64,000 nucleotides of DNA. Source: Segatella baroniae B14 (GTDB taxonomy: Bacteria > Bacteroidota > Bacteroidia > Bacteroidales > Bacteroidaceae). The translations under genes were made by a program, and so were the position numbers. Below, in pieces: positions 1 to 8,724 of this stretch. Below the pieces are notes generated by a model. The model was not told where the DNA came from. It ran no database searches and saw only the letters and a program-made list of their open reading frames with translations. Every line of letters begins with the position of its first letter. The stretch's first letter is position 1. The stretch lies in the NCBI RefSeq assembly GCF_022024235.1, contig NZ_CP091799.1:2359001-2423000 (forward strand), read 5' to 3'.

Positions 1-480
1 CAAACTCTGGAAAATAGCAGAATGCTCACTGTCTACGGGTAGAATAGGAGCATGATACTGTTGAGCGAGATTACAAATTAATTCACCAGCAACAACAAGC
101 GTTTCCTTATTGGCTAGACAAATCTTTTTACGTGCCTTAATCGCATTGATTGTAGGGATGAGTCCGGAAAAGCCAACCATTGAAGCCAAGACCATATCAA
201 TAGGTTCTGCTTCGACAATTTGTTCTAAGGCCTCACGGCCTGCATATACCTTGATATCAGGACGGTCGCTCAGTAAATTTTGCAGTTTCTTGTAATGGTC
301 TTCATTAGCAATAACAACGGCTGCAGGATTGAATTCGTGAGCTTGTTGTGCTAGTTTCTCTACACTGTTATTGGCAGTAAGACAGTATATTTCGTAAAGG
401 TCTGAATGCTGACGTACTACGTCGAGTGCCTGTGTACCGATACTTCCTGTACTACCAAGTATACATAGTTGTTTTTTCAT
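1..480 (-). CDS. dxr: 1-deoxy-D-xylulose 5-phosphate reductoisomerase, N-terminal part (cut by window edge)
   Basis: Catalyses the NADPH-dependent conversion of DXP to 2-C-methyl-D-erythritol 4-phosphate, the committed step of the MEP isoprenoid pathway, in the cytoplasm. Reading the minus strand from the ATG at 480 gives MKKQLCILGSTGSIGTQALD, the family's N-terminal nucleotide-binding motif GSTGSIG, and later NKETLVVAGE, the conserved NKE block. The 160 residues visible are the NADPH-binding domain; the catalytic domain lies beyond position 1. The ATG overlaps the rimM stop by one base (TAATG), so the two are translationally coupled at the end of the tsaB-murA-rimM operon. Two more MEP genes, ispF (32111) and ispD (39086), lie elsewhere in the window. 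Confidence 0.96.
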   Translation of the reverse strand, partial: MKKQLCILGSTGSIGTQALDVVRQHSDLYEIYCLTANNSVEKLAQQAHEFNPAAVVIANEDHYKKLQNLLSDRPDIKVYAGREALEQIVEAEPIDMVLASMVGFSGLIPTINAIKARKKICLANKETLVVAGELICNLAQQYHAPILPVDSEHSAIFQSL

Positions 481-1004
481 TAATCTAAATCTAAAATTCC
501 TTCTGGTAGATTCATTATGATTTCTCGCTTGTCTGCGTCTACCTGCTGCAGCAAGTCGTCTGATGCTGGTATAAGGATATTTTGATGATTCTCGGTCTCG
601 ATATCAAATAGCGTGTTTATGGTGGAGTCGTCTACCCCCTGAATGGTACCAATAGTATTACCTGTGGCAGCATCAATCAGTGCAAAACCGACGATTTCAG
701 CCCACGAGATATTTTCTTCATCGCTATCCGATAGGTGACGTGGAAAATAGACTTCACTACCAGTCAGTTCTTTTGCTCTATCCTGACTGTCAATATCCTC
801 GAATTTTATCAGAGCCGTCTCACTTCCATGGAAACGGTACTCTTCCATGAAGAATGGTACAAAAATGCCATCTAGCTTTAAGATGAGATATTCTGCATCA
901 ACACGATCGAAAACGTCATCAGTAAAGTGGAAGGAAACCTCACCTTGTACACCATGAGGTTTTCCCAATTTACCTATTTTATATATGTCTTCTTCTTTAA
1001 TCAT
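480..1004 (-). CDS. rimM: ribosome maturation factor RimM
   Basis: RimM binds ribosomal protein uS19 and helps mature the 30S head and process 16S rRNA. The 174 residues match the family length. The N-terminal RimM beta-barrel begins IGKLGKPHGVQGEVSF, the family signature (G-x-HGxxGE), and a PRC-barrel follows from about residue 95. The start is the ATG at 1004, which overlaps the end of murA by 8 bases; the stop overlaps dxr by one base. Bacterial rimM usually sits with rpsP, trmD and rplS, but here it lies between murA and dxr, an arrangement I believe is common in Bacteroidetes. Confidence 0.95.
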   Translation of the reverse strand: MIKEEDIYKIGKLGKPHGVQGEVSFHFTDDVFDRVDAEYLILKLDGIFVPFFMEEYRFHGSETALIKFEDIDSQDRAKELTGSEVYFPRHLSDSDEENISWAEIVGFALIDAATGNTIGTIQGVDDSTINTLFDIETENHQNILIPASDDLLQQVDADKREIIMNLPEGILDLD

Positions 1005-2307
1005 TGATACGACGTATTTTAGCTCCCAAATTGTTAAGACGATTCTCGATATCCTCGTAGCCTCGGTCTATTTGGGCGATATTAGCGATAGTACTTGTAC
1101 CGTTAGCACTCATAGCTGCAATCAGCAAAGCGATACCGGCACGGATATCTGGACTGGTAAGACGGCCTGCTCTCAGTGTTTTCTCTCTGTTGTGCCCTAC
1201 GATAACAGCACGATGAGGGTCACAAAGTATGATCTGGGCACCCATGTCTATAAGCTTATCGACGAAGAATAATCGGCTTTCGAACATCTTCTGATGTATC
1301 AGCACAGTACCTTTGGCTTGTGTAGCAACTACCAGCAGTACAGAGAGTAAGTCTGGTGTGAGCCCAGGCCATGGTGCATCAGCTAAAGTCATGATAGTAC
1401 CATCAATAAAAGAATCGATAACATACTGTTCTTGTTTTGGAATAATTAAGTCATCATTTTCTTCTATAATCTTCACCCCCATTCGGCGGAAAGCTTCAGG
1501 TATGATACCTAGATTATTGATAGAAACGTTTTTGATACGGATACCGTCTCCCACCATGGCTGCCATGCCAATGAATGAACCTACCTCAATCATGTCTGGT
1601 AGAATTGTGTGTTCTGTACCATGAAGGTTGTCCACACCGATAATATTGAGGAGATTACTGCCGATACCACTGATATTTGCTCCCATTGCGTTGAGCATGT
1701 GGCATAGTTGCTGTATATATGGCTCACAAGCTGCATTATAGATTGTAGTATTGCCCTTAGCTGTTACGGCAGCCATGATGATATTAGCAGTACCGGTAAC
1801 TGAAGCCTCGTCGAGCAACATATAACAACCTTTTAGCTGTTTGGCTTTTAGTTGGTAGACATTTTTTTCCTCATTACGTACAAACTCAGCTCCAAGATTT
1901 TTAAAACCAATGAAATGAGTGTCCAAGCGTCTTCGACCAATTTTATCACCTCCAGGTTTGGCAATTGTAGCTTCTCCGAATCGGCCTAAAATCGGACCAA
2001 TCATCAATACACTTCCTCGGAGTTGAGAACATTTCTTGACAAACTCTTCGCTCCCCAGATAATTTAGGTTGAGTTCATCGCTTTGGAATGTATATTCATG
2101 ACGATTGTGCCGAGTTACCTTGACACCGATATCCTGAAGCAATTTTATAAGATTGTTAACATCCAGAATATCAGGGATATTATTGATGCGTACAGGTTCT
2201 GAAGTGAGTAGTGTTGCACAGATAACCTGTAAGGCTTCGTTTTTGGCTCCCTGGGGGGTAATTGTACCTTTAAGTGGATGTCCACCTTCTATGACAAAAG
2301 ACTCCAT
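997..2307 (-). CDS. murA: UDP-N-acetylglucosamine 1-carboxyvinyltransferase MurA (Cys-to-Asp active-site variant)
   Basis: Transfers enolpyruvate from PEP to UDP-GlcNAc, the first committed step of peptidoglycan synthesis. The 436 residues and the inside-out alpha/beta (EPSP synthase-like) pattern fit the family. Lys22-Asn23 (AKNEAL) align with the catalytic K22/N23 of E. coli MurA. In the flexible PEP loop, where E. coli has PGGC with Cys115, this protein reads KPGGDKIGRRRLDTH, so the fosfomycin-modified cysteine is replaced by Asp121. Asp at this site is known from naturally fosfomycin-resistant MurA of Mycobacterium and Chlamydia. Two bases separate it from the upstream DUF4290 gene, and it overlaps rimM by 8 bases. 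Confidence 0.96.
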   Translation of the reverse strand: MESFVIEGGHPLKGTITPQGAKNEALQVICATLLTSEPVRINNIPDILDVNNLIKLLQDIGVKVTRHNRHEYTFQSDELNLNYLGSEEFVKKCSQLRGSVLMIGPILGRFGEATIAKPGGDKIGRRRLDTHFIGFKNLGAEFVRNEEKNVYQLKAKQLKGCYMLLDEASVTGTANIIMAAVTAKGNTTIYNAACEPYIQQLCHMLNAMGANISGIGSNLLNIIGVDNLHGTEHTILPDMIEVGSFIGMAAMVGDGIRIKNVSINNLGIIPEAFRRMGVKIIEENDDLIIPKQEQYVIDSFIDGTIMTLADAPWPGLTPDLLSVLLVVATQAKGTVLIHQKMFESRLFFVDKLIDMGAQIILCDPHRAVIVGHNREKTLRAGRLTSPDIRAGIALLIAAMSANGTSTIANIAQIDRGYEDIENRLNNLGAKIRRIND

Positions 2308-2309
2308 AT

Positions 2310-2906
2310 TTATTTTTTCTTCTTTTTGTTGCTTACATTTTCACGTTCTGTGATTTTGTCGAATGTGAAATGGTCAAGATCCAATTGAACTTTTCCATCA
2401 GTATAGCGAGCTAAGTCGTCAGCTACTTTTTCATCATCACAACTGCCATGACTCCATTGTACCAGATTACGTTTCATCTGATTGGCAGTAATACGGATAA
2501 GTTCATCGCGTTCTTCCCCCGGTTCCATCGTTTTCAACTGTTCAAAGATTTCAAACAGCATCTTTCCATAGTGTCGGACAGGATTTCTGTCCTCTGGGTA
2601 TTCCATAGGTTCAGGTTTGGTGGCTATTCTAGCTGCTTGACTTACGTCGTACGGATAATCTATGTCTAGCTGAAAATTGCTCATTATGGCGAGATGATCC
2701 CAAAGTTTCTGCTTATAGTCCTCATCTGTATGGTTTTGCGGAATCATGCGCTCCATGATATCAACAATGCTTTCTGCACAATTCTGACGTTCTTGACGGT
2801 CGGTCAGAGTAAGGCAGTAGTTGACCATGTTTTGTATTTCACGACCATACTCAGGTAAAACAAGTCTTTCCCGTTGGGTGTTGTAGTCTAATCCTTCTAT
2901 ATTCAT
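2310..2906 (-). CDS. DUF4290 protein of unknown function
   Basis: A 198-residue soluble acidic protein that I place in DUF4290, a family confined to Bacteroidetes and usually found directly before murA, as here (2-base gap). It starts MNIEGLDYNTQRERLVLPEYG and contains the conserved NMVNYCLTLTDRQERQNCA stretch. The rest is mostly predicted helix and ends in a lysine run (NKKKKK). There is no signal peptide or membrane segment and no recognised catalytic motif. The constant linkage to cell-wall and ribosome-maturation genes hints at a role in growth or envelope synthesis, but nothing in the sequence shows a specific activity. Confidence 0.85.
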   Translation of the reverse strand: MNIEGLDYNTQRERLVLPEYGREIQNMVNYCLTLTDRQERQNCAESIVDIMERMIPQNHTDEDYKQKLWDHLAIMSNFQLDIDYPYDVSQAARIATKPEPMEYPEDRNPVRHYGKMLFEIFEQLKTMEPGEERDELIRITANQMKRNLVQWSHGSCDDEKVADDLARYTDGKVQLDLDHFTFDKITERENVSNKKKKK

Positions 2907-2925
2907 AATTCTTGTTAGTACAATG

Positions 2926-3618
2926 TTATAACAACTTTTTCGGCATTTTGGCTACAAAATCCTTTAGATAAAATGGGACGAAGTAAGCAACGTCTTCAAA
3001 TTTCCCCTCTGCTATGCGTTTTTCAGCTAATGGGAACATATATTTGGCCAGAGGCTCAATATGCTCCACAAGGTGTGCGTTAGGGTGATTTATCGTTTCC
3101 ATGCATTTAGCAGCGCCATTACCGAAGAAATAAACTGGTCCTTTGTCGAGATATTCCTGATAAGTGTTGCTATCAACGATGTCAGCCTGAATTGGACGTA
3201 TTTCTTTCAAAGCTCGGTTATATATCTGAGCATAGACTTCCATTCTTCTAGCATCGAGCATCGGTACAAGAAGAGCATTCTCTTCACTTGCCATTTCGCG
3301 AAGAAGTACTGGGACGGCAAGAATTTCCAAGGTAGGAATGCCTATAAGTTTTACATTACGACCATAACAAATACCTTTGGCCATTGATACACCGATTCTA
3401 AGACCTGTATATGAACCAGGTCCGCAACTCACTGCAACAGCATCCAAAGGGATGGCGTGATTGTCTATGAAAGATAAGGCTTCATCTACAAAAACGCCTA
3501 AGTTGACAGCGTGGTTAGGGCCACTGTGGTCCTCTTTGTTGAAGATGCATTCTGCGTCGTTACTTACAGCTACAGAACATACATCGGTACTCGTTTCAAT
3601 GTTTAATATACACGACAT
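2926..3618 (-). CDS. tsaB: tRNA threonylcarbamoyladenosine biosynthesis protein TsaB
   Basis: TsaB is the non-catalytic partner of TsaD in the complex that makes t6A at position 37 of ANN-decoding tRNAs. The protein begins MSCILNIETSTDVCSVAVS (ASKHA/actin-like fold) and has the family block SCGPGSYTGLRIGVSMAKG at about residues 64-82. I start it at the ATG at 3618; the reading frame extends to a TTG at 3624, but that would only add two residues. It is 230 residues long, as usual for TsaB. It is the first gene of the minus-strand operon, 19 bases before DUF4290, with a Bacteroidetes -7 box upstream at 3646-3653. Confidence 0.93.
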   Translation of the reverse strand: MSCILNIETSTDVCSVAVSNDAECIFNKEDHSGPNHAVNLGVFVDEALSFIDNHAIPLDAVAVSCGPGSYTGLRIGVSMAKGICYGRNVKLIGIPTLEILAVPVLLREMASEENALLVPMLDARRMEVYAQIYNRALKEIRPIQADIVDSNTYQEYLDKGPVYFFGNGAAKCMETINHPNAHLVEHIEPLAKYMFPLAEKRIAEGKFEDVAYFVPFYLKDFVAKMPKKLL

Positions 3619-3645
3619 AAACAAATATTATTCTTAAATAAGGTG

Positions 3646-3653
3646 CAAATTTA
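3646..3653 (-). promoter_or_regulatory. -7 promoter box for the tsaB-murA-rimM-dxr operon
   Basis: On the minus strand the sequence reads TAAATTTG, a full match to the Bacteroidetes -7 consensus TAnnTTTG, about 28 bases before the tsaB ATG. It is back to back with the plus-strand box of yicC at 3676-3683. I see no clear -33 TTTG. Confidence 0.6.
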
Positions 3654-3675
3654 CGTTTTTTCTCGCATTTTTTTG

Positions 3676-3683
3676 TACTTTTG
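3676..3683 (+). promoter_or_regulatory. -7 promoter box for yicC-gmk-nadD
   Basis: TACTTTTG matches the Bacteroidetes -7 consensus TAnnTTTG and is followed by C, as usual. It lies 24 bases before the yicC ATG at 3708. The upstream T-rich tract makes the -33 element hard to place. Confidence 0.65.
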
Positions 3684-3707
3684 CAGAAATTTAACGTGAA
3701 AGTAATT

Positions 3708-4583
3708 ATGATACAGTCAATGACAGGTTACGGTAAATCAGTCGTAACCTACAATGAAAAGAAAATTAATGTTGAGATTAAGTCACTGAATAGTAAGTCG
3801 CTTGACCTCTCAACTCGTATCGCCCCTATTTATCGTGAAAAAGAAATGGAAATCCGTAAGGAAGTAGCTGCTAGCCTTAAACGTGGTAAGGTAGACTTCT
3901 CTATTTGGATTGAAAAGAATGCAGATGCTGACGCTTCTACTATTAATACAAAACTTGTCGAAAATTATTATCAACAAATAAAATCAATTTCTGCTCAAAC
4001 AGGTATTCCTGAGCCACAGGATTGGTTCTATACTTTGCTTCGTTTCCCAGATGTCGCTTCTAAAGCTGATGTAGAGGAACTTTCAGAAGAAGAATGGGCT
4101 GTTGCCTGTCAAGCGATTCGAGAAGCTATCAATAATTTGATTAGTTTCCGTAAACAGGAGGGTGCGGCTTTACAAAAGAAGTTTAGTGAGAAAATCGATA
4201 ATATCGAGAGCCTAATGAAGAGTATTGAACCATTCGAAAAATCGCGTGTTGAGAAAATTCGTGATCGTATTGTAGATGGTCTAAAGCAAATACCTGAAGT
4301 AGATTATGATAAGAATCGTTTAGAACAAGAATTAATCTACTATATCGAAAAGCTTGATATTAGTGAAGAGAAACAGCGTTTGGCCAACCATCTCAATTAT
4401 TTCCGTGAAACCATGAATGAGGATGAGCCTGTAGGTAAGAAACTTGGTTTTATAGCTCAGGAAATGGGACGAGAAATTAATACAACTGGTTCTAAGAGTA
4501 ATCAGGCAGAGATGCAGAACATCGTTGTTAAGATGAAAGATGAATTGGAGCAGATTAAGGAACAAGTATTAAATGCTCTCTAA
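3708..4583 (+). CDS. YicC family endoribonuclease-like protein
   Basis: A member of the YicC/YloC family; the E. coli member has been described as an endoribonuclease that affects small-RNA turnover. The true start is the ATG at 3708, giving MIQSMTGYGKS, the nearly invariant family N-terminus; an upstream TTG in frame would add nine unconserved residues. The YicC-like N-terminal domain covers about residues 1-155. The C-terminal DUF1732 domain ends with GKKLGFIAQEMGREINT and GSKSNQAEM, both highly conserved. The protein is 291 residues, typical for the family. It is followed after 3 bases by gmk, a pairing found in many bacteria. Confidence 0.92.
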   Translation: MIQSMTGYGKSVVTYNEKKINVEIKSLNSKSLDLSTRIAPIYREKEMEIRKEVAASLKRGKVDFSIWIEKNADADASTINTKLVENYYQQIKSISAQTGIPEPQDWFYTLLRFPDVASKADVEELSEEEWAVACQAIREAINNLISFRKQEGAALQKKFSEKIDNIESLMKSIEPFEKSRVEKIRDRIVDGLKQIPEVDYDKNRLEQELIYYIEKLDISEEKQRLANHLNYFRETMNEDEPVGKKLGFIAQEMGREINTTGSKSNQAEMQNIVVKMKDELEQIKEQVLNAL

Positions 4584-4586
4584 AAT

Positions 4587-5162
4587 ATGGCAACAGGAAA
4601 ATTAGTCATTTTTAGTGCTCCTTCTGGTTCTGGAAAGAGTACTATTGTACAATATTTGATGAAGGAACACCCAGAGCTTAATCTAGGTTTTTCTATTAGT
4701 TGTACATCTCGAGCTCCACGTGGTACAGAAAAAAATGGTGTAGAATATTTTTTCTTGACAGCTGAGGAGTTTCGTGAAAAGATTTCTCGTGATGAATTTT
4801 TGGAATACGAGGAGGTTTATCAAGATCGTTTTTATGGCACTTTGAAGTCTCAGGTAGAAAAACAGACAGAACAGGGTCAAAATGTGGTTTTTGATGTAGA
4901 TGTAAAAGGTGGATGCAATATCAAGAAATTTTATGGTGAGCGTGCTTTGAGTGTGTTCATTCAGCCTCCATCTATAGAAGAGTTGCGAAGAAGACTTGAG
5001 GGGAGAGCAACCGATGCTCCTGAAGTCATTGAGCAGCGATTGGCAAAAGCTGATTATGAAATGACTTTTGCATCTCAGTTTGATCATATCATTGTAAATG
5101 ATGATTTGGCTAAGGCAGAGGAGGAAACCTTTAACTTGGTTAAAGCGTTTCTAGAGAAGTAA
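4587..5162 (+). CDS. gmk: guanylate kinase
   Basis: Phosphorylates GMP to GDP with ATP, in purine nucleotide metabolism. Residues 9-19 carry the P-loop SAPSGSGKST. The GMP-binding region shows SCTSRAPRGTEKNGVEYFF, and the lid region includes RLEGRATDAPEVIEQRL. At 191 residues it has the usual length. It starts 3 bases after yicC and is followed by nadD after 16 bases, so the three genes form one transcription unit. Confidence 0.97.
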   Translation: MATGKLVIFSAPSGSGKSTIVQYLMKEHPELNLGFSISCTSRAPRGTEKNGVEYFFLTAEEFREKISRDEFLEYEEVYQDRFYGTLKSQVEKQTEQGQNVVFDVDVKGGCNIKKFYGERALSVFIQPPSIEELRRRLEGRATDAPEVIEQRLAKADYEMTFASQFDHIIVNDDLAKAEEETFNLVKAFLEK

Positions 5163-5178
5163 CGATAAGCTATAAATA

Positions 5179-5760
5179 GTGAATCCAAAAAGGATAGGTA
5201 TCTACGGAGGCAGTTTCAACCCCATCCATGTAGGTCATGTAAAGTTGGCTAAAGCCCTTCTTCGACTGGCAGATTTGGATGCAGTGTGGTTTGTTGTGTC
5301 TCCGTTGAATCCGTTTAAGGCGCAATCATCAAATCTTTTGGATGATGATAAGCGATTGGAAATGGTCGAAGAAACCTTGAAAGACGAGGAAGGACTGGAA
5401 GCAAGTGATGTGGAATTTCACTTGGCAAGACCTTCTTATATGCTTCATACTTTACGTTATCTTTCAGTTACGTATCCACAGTATGAATTTGTATTACTTA
5501 TAGGGGCAGACAATTGGGTGGCTTTTGATCGTTGGTATGGTTATGAGGAGATACTCAATCGCTATCCAGTGGTTGTTTATCCCCGTAGAAATTCGCCAAT
5601 GAATATCGAATCGTTACCTGCATGTGTGAAAATAGTTAATACCCCTCTTTTGGATATTAGTAGCACTGAAATACGAGAAAAAGTAAAATTAGGTTTGTCT
5701 GTTCGAGGTTTGGTGCCAGATCAAATATATGATAAGGTCATTGAATATTATAAAGATTAA
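5179..5760 (+). CDS. nadD: nicotinate-nucleotide adenylyltransferase
   Basis: Adenylates nicotinate mononucleotide in NAD synthesis. The start is a GTG at 5179, chosen because it puts IGIYGGSFNPIHVGHVKLA at residues 6-24; GGSFNPIHxGH is the nucleotidyltransferase motif and no ATG lies upstream in frame. The second motif, DISSTEIREKV, is near residues 158-168. The 193 residues match the family. It lies 16 bases after gmk and 10 bases before the phosphoethanolamine-transferase-like gene, so the surface-glycan arm may be read through from this operon. NAD kinase lies at 40428. Confidence 0.95.
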   Translation: MNPKRIGIYGGSFNPIHVGHVKLAKALLRLADLDAVWFVVSPLNPFKAQSSNLLDDDKRLEMVEETLKDEEGLEASDVEFHLARPSYMLHTLRYLSVTYPQYEFVLLIGADNWVAFDRWYGYEEILNRYPVVVYPRRNSPMNIESLPACVKIVNTPLLDISSTEIREKVKLGLSVRGLVPDQIYDKVIEYYKD

Positions 5761-5770
5761 CTCTGTGCTT

Positions 5771-7648
5771 ATGAAAATCTTGACTTTGCTAAAGAATTTC
5801 TCTGATAGATTGTTTGTCCCTATCAAGGCAAACTTAACTCTATTTGTTTTCATGTATTTTTTAGGTGTGATGAGTGCATGGATAACGACGCCACCTAAAG
5901 CTTCTCTATATGCGAATCTTTATCTAGAACTCTTTGTTGATATGTATATTACGTGTCTGGCTTTGATGATTATTCCTAGAAGGATTCGTTTCTGGTTTAG
6001 ACAGATCATTTATGTTATCCTTTATCTTACAGCTTTGGCGGATGTTTACTGTTATGTAAACTTTGATTCAACCCTAAATCCGTCGATGTTGCTTCTTGTC
6101 GGAGAAACGAATAGCCGTGAGGCTGGTGAGTTTATTTCATCTTTAGTATCACCGGATATTATATTTAGCGAGGTAGGTTTCATCTTATTGTTACTGCTTG
6201 TGCAGATTATAGTATCCTTGCTACCTTATATTTATCGTCAGGCGCAAAAGTCAACATATGGAGAGTATCTGCTTTTTGTAGCTCGTCTGAAGGATATTCG
6301 TGATCAGATAGCACCTTATGTTGGTATGGCTAGTGTAATATTCTTGTTTTGTGGCTTGTTCACAAGTCTGCATAATAAGGTGGCAACATGGAAATTGATG
6401 ACAGGAAGTACTATCGGAGAGGTGGAACATACGTTGACAGAGCGTGATCATGCTGTATTATATGTGCCAATAACTCGACTGGCCTTTAGTATTTATGCTA
6501 ATTCTCTAGCATCCCAACAAATTGATCAATTAATAGCGGCTACAGATAAAATCAAGGTTGATAGCTGTGATTATACTTCTCCTACGATAGTTCTTATTAT
6601 TGGTGAAAGTTACAGTAGACATCATTCTCAGCAATATGGCTATTTCAAAGACACAACTCCAAGGCAAGTAGAACTGGAAAAGTCTGGGCAGTTAGTGAAA
6701 TTTACGGATGTGGTTACGTGTTGGAATCTTACGAGCTTCGTATTTAAGAATATGTTCTCTCTTCATGTAGTCGGACAAAAAGGAGAATGGTGTGATTATC
6801 CATTGTTCCCAGAGTTGTTTCGTAAAGCGGGTTATCATGTAACCTTTTTGACGAATCAATTTCTTTCTAAAGCTAAAGAAGCTGTATACGACTTTAGTGG
6901 TGGCTTTTTCTTAAATAATCCGACATTGGATAAAGCTCAATTTGATACACGAAATACAGAACTGCATCAATATGATGAGGGGCTTCTCGCCGATTATGAT
7001 AATTTTGTAAAGGAGGGAAAAATACAGTTAGCAGAGAAACGACGAGATACGATACACCATAATTTGGTGATATTCCACTTGATAGGTCAGCATGTTACTT
7101 ATAAAGACCGTTATCCAAAAGATAGAAGTCATTTTTGGGCTTCTAGTTATGAAGAGGAACGGCCTGAACTTACCGATAGACAACGTAAGGTGTTGAGTCA
7201 TTATGACAATGCCATTTATTATAATGACTCTATTGTTAATCAGATTGTCAAGCGATTCAGGAAAAAGGATGCGGTTGTAGTATATGTTCCTGATCATGGA
7301 GAGGAGTGTTATGAAGAGAATCGTGGATTTATCTGTAGAAATCATTCTTCATCTATCGATTATCCTTTGGCAAAATATGAGTTTGAGATACCATTTTGGA
7401 TTTACTGTTCTCCTAAATTCTCGCATAGACATCCGCAAATCTATAAGCAGATCATAGAAGCTAAAAAACGTAGGTTTATGACTGATGCTCTACCTCATAT
7501 GTTATTGTATTTGGGAGGTATTCATGCCAAGGATTATCATGCAGAATATAATGTTTTGAGTCCAAATTATAATGAAAATCGTCCAAGAATACTGAAAGGT
7601 ACTACGGACTACGATAAGTTACGCGATCAAGCAACGAAAAAGAAATAA
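5771..7648 (+). CDS. phosphoethanolamine transferase-like sulfatase-family membrane protein (EptA/CptA type)
   Basis: An inner-membrane enzyme of the alkaline-phosphatase/sulfatase superfamily that probably transfers phosphoethanolamine from phosphatidylethanolamine to lipid A, LPS core or another glycan. I start it at the ATG at 5771 (MKILTLL, 625 residues); an in-frame upstream ATG lies inside nadD. About five membrane helices fill residues 1-210, then the periplasmic domain follows. It has the metal ligand Glu279 in IIGESYSRHHSQQYGY, the likely nucleophile Thr321 in CWNLTSFVFKNMFS (aligning with Thr285 of MCR-1), and metal ligands Asp508-His509 in VPDHGEE. Whether the target is lipid A or another glycan cannot be told. 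Next gene starts after 2 bases. Confidence 0.85.
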   Translation: MKILTLLKNFSDRLFVPIKANLTLFVFMYFLGVMSAWITTPPKASLYANLYLELFVDMYITCLALMIIPRRIRFWFRQIIYVILYLTALADVYCYVNFDSTLNPSMLLLVGETNSREAGEFISSLVSPDIIFSEVGFILLLLLVQIIVSLLPYIYRQAQKSTYGEYLLFVARLKDIRDQIAPYVGMASVIFLFCGLFTSLHNKVATWKLMTGSTIGEVEHTLTERDHAVLYVPITRLAFSIYANSLASQQIDQLIAATDKIKVDSCDYTSPTIVLIIGESYSRHHSQQYGYFKDTTPRQVELEKSGQLVKFTDVVTCWNLTSFVFKNMFSLHVVGQKGEWCDYPLFPELFRKAGYHVTFLTNQFLSKAKEAVYDFSGGFFLNNPTLDKAQFDTRNTELHQYDEGLLADYDNFVKEGKIQLAEKRRDTIHHNLVIFHLIGQHVTYKDRYPKDRSHFWASSYEEERPELTDRQRKVLSHYDNAIYYNDSIVNQIVKRFRKKDAVVVYVPDHGEECYEENRGFICRNHSSSIDYPLAKYEFEIPFWIYCSPKFSHRHPQIYKQIIEAKKRRFMTDALPHMLLYLGGIHAKDYHAEYNVLSPNYNENRPRILKGTTDYDKLRDQATKKK

Positions 7649-7650
7649 CT

Positions 7651-8721
7651 ATGAAAAAGGAACTTCTTACAAGAAGTGAATGCAGTGTTTTACGAGGAAT
7701 AGCCATAATTGGCATATTCTTGCATAACTATTGTCATTGGCTCAATCCAATAGTAAAAGAAAACGAATATCAGTATTTTCAGCATAATGTAGACTGGTTT
7801 ACCCAAGTAATGGTGCATTCAGATGGAAAAATATTGATGCATCTGCTATCTTTCTTCGGGCATTATGGAGTACCTATATTCCTTTTCTTAAGTGCTTACG
7901 GTCTAGTTTGTAAATACGAAAGTACAGCTTATTTGGAAAAGCACCATGACTCCATTTTTCAATTTATACGTTATCATTTTATGAAGTTATTCAAAATGAT
8001 GATTGTGGGTTTTGTTGCATTCCTCATGGTAGATCGACTAACCCCAGGACCGTGGAATTATAGTGTAATAGATGTTGTTGCTCAATTAGGTCTTGTCAAT
8101 AACTTTTTGGTAAATCCTGACCGACATATTTGGCCAGGTCCTTATTGGTTCTTTGGTCTTATGCTGCAGCTCTATATCATTTATCGTCTGTTGCTTTATC
8201 GTCGTAGTTGGAAATGGACAGTAGGAGCAATGGTTGTTTGTTGGTTAGCTCAGATCTTCTGTGATCCGGAGGGTGAAACCTTAAATTATATCCGCTATAG
8301 CTCAATAGGAGGTGTTTTACCTTTTGGCTTAGGCTTATTGTATGCACATTTTGGTAAGCAGCTTAGTACTCAACAAAATGCAATTATGGTGGTTGTTTCA
8401 GCGATACTTATCGTAGCAGGCAGCTATAGCTATCAAACTTGGTATTTTGTTCCAGTTTTTGTTTGCACATTTAGTGTGGGTATGGTTAAGGTGCTTACAG
8501 CATTAGCTTCTCATTTTTCTATTTTTTCTTTTTTGTTTAATCGTTTAAACTGGGTGGGAAGTATCAGTGCAGCATTGTTTGTTAGCCATCCTATTACACG
8601 TAAGATATTCATTGTAATCAGCAGAAACGGTGATATGTATACGGGGTTGTTAATCTATGCGATAGTCAGTTTATGTCTGGCATGGGTATTTCACTTATTA
8701 ATGGAAAAATTACCGAAATAA
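7651..8721 (+). CDS. membrane acyltransferase (acyltransferase family 3)
   Basis: A polytopic inner-membrane protein of 356 residues that fits the acyltransferase_3 (OafA/NodX-like) family, which O-acylates surface sugars using acyl-CoA. The opening RSECSVLRGIAIIGIFLHNYCH carries the family's early Arg and His in the first helix, and HYGVPIFLFLSAYGLV matches the usual VxxFFxLSG motif. About ten hydrophobic segments follow. It starts 2 bases after the phosphoethanolamine-transferase-like gene and is 3 bases before a second acyltransferase, so both probably decorate the same glycan. The acyl donor and acceptor are not visible from sequence. Confidence 0.82.
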   Translation: MKKELLTRSECSVLRGIAIIGIFLHNYCHWLNPIVKENEYQYFQHNVDWFTQVMVHSDGKILMHLLSFFGHYGVPIFLFLSAYGLVCKYESTAYLEKHHDSIFQFIRYHFMKLFKMMIVGFVAFLMVDRLTPGPWNYSVIDVVAQLGLVNNFLVNPDRHIWPGPYWFFGLMLQLYIIYRLLLYRRSWKWTVGAMVVCWLAQIFCDPEGETLNYIRYSSIGGVLPFGLGLLYAHFGKQLSTQQNAIMVVVSAILIVAGSYSYQTWYFVPVFVCTFSVGMVKVLTALASHFSIFSFLFNRLNWVGSISAALFVSHPITRKIFIVISRNGDMYTGLLIYAIVSLCLAWVFHLLMEKLPK

Positions 8722-8724
8722 TAC

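Noticed and set aside
985..1272. A 95-codon frame opposite murA
   Set aside because: It is the antisense shadow of a well-supported murA; composition is cysteine- and serine-rich without family pattern.
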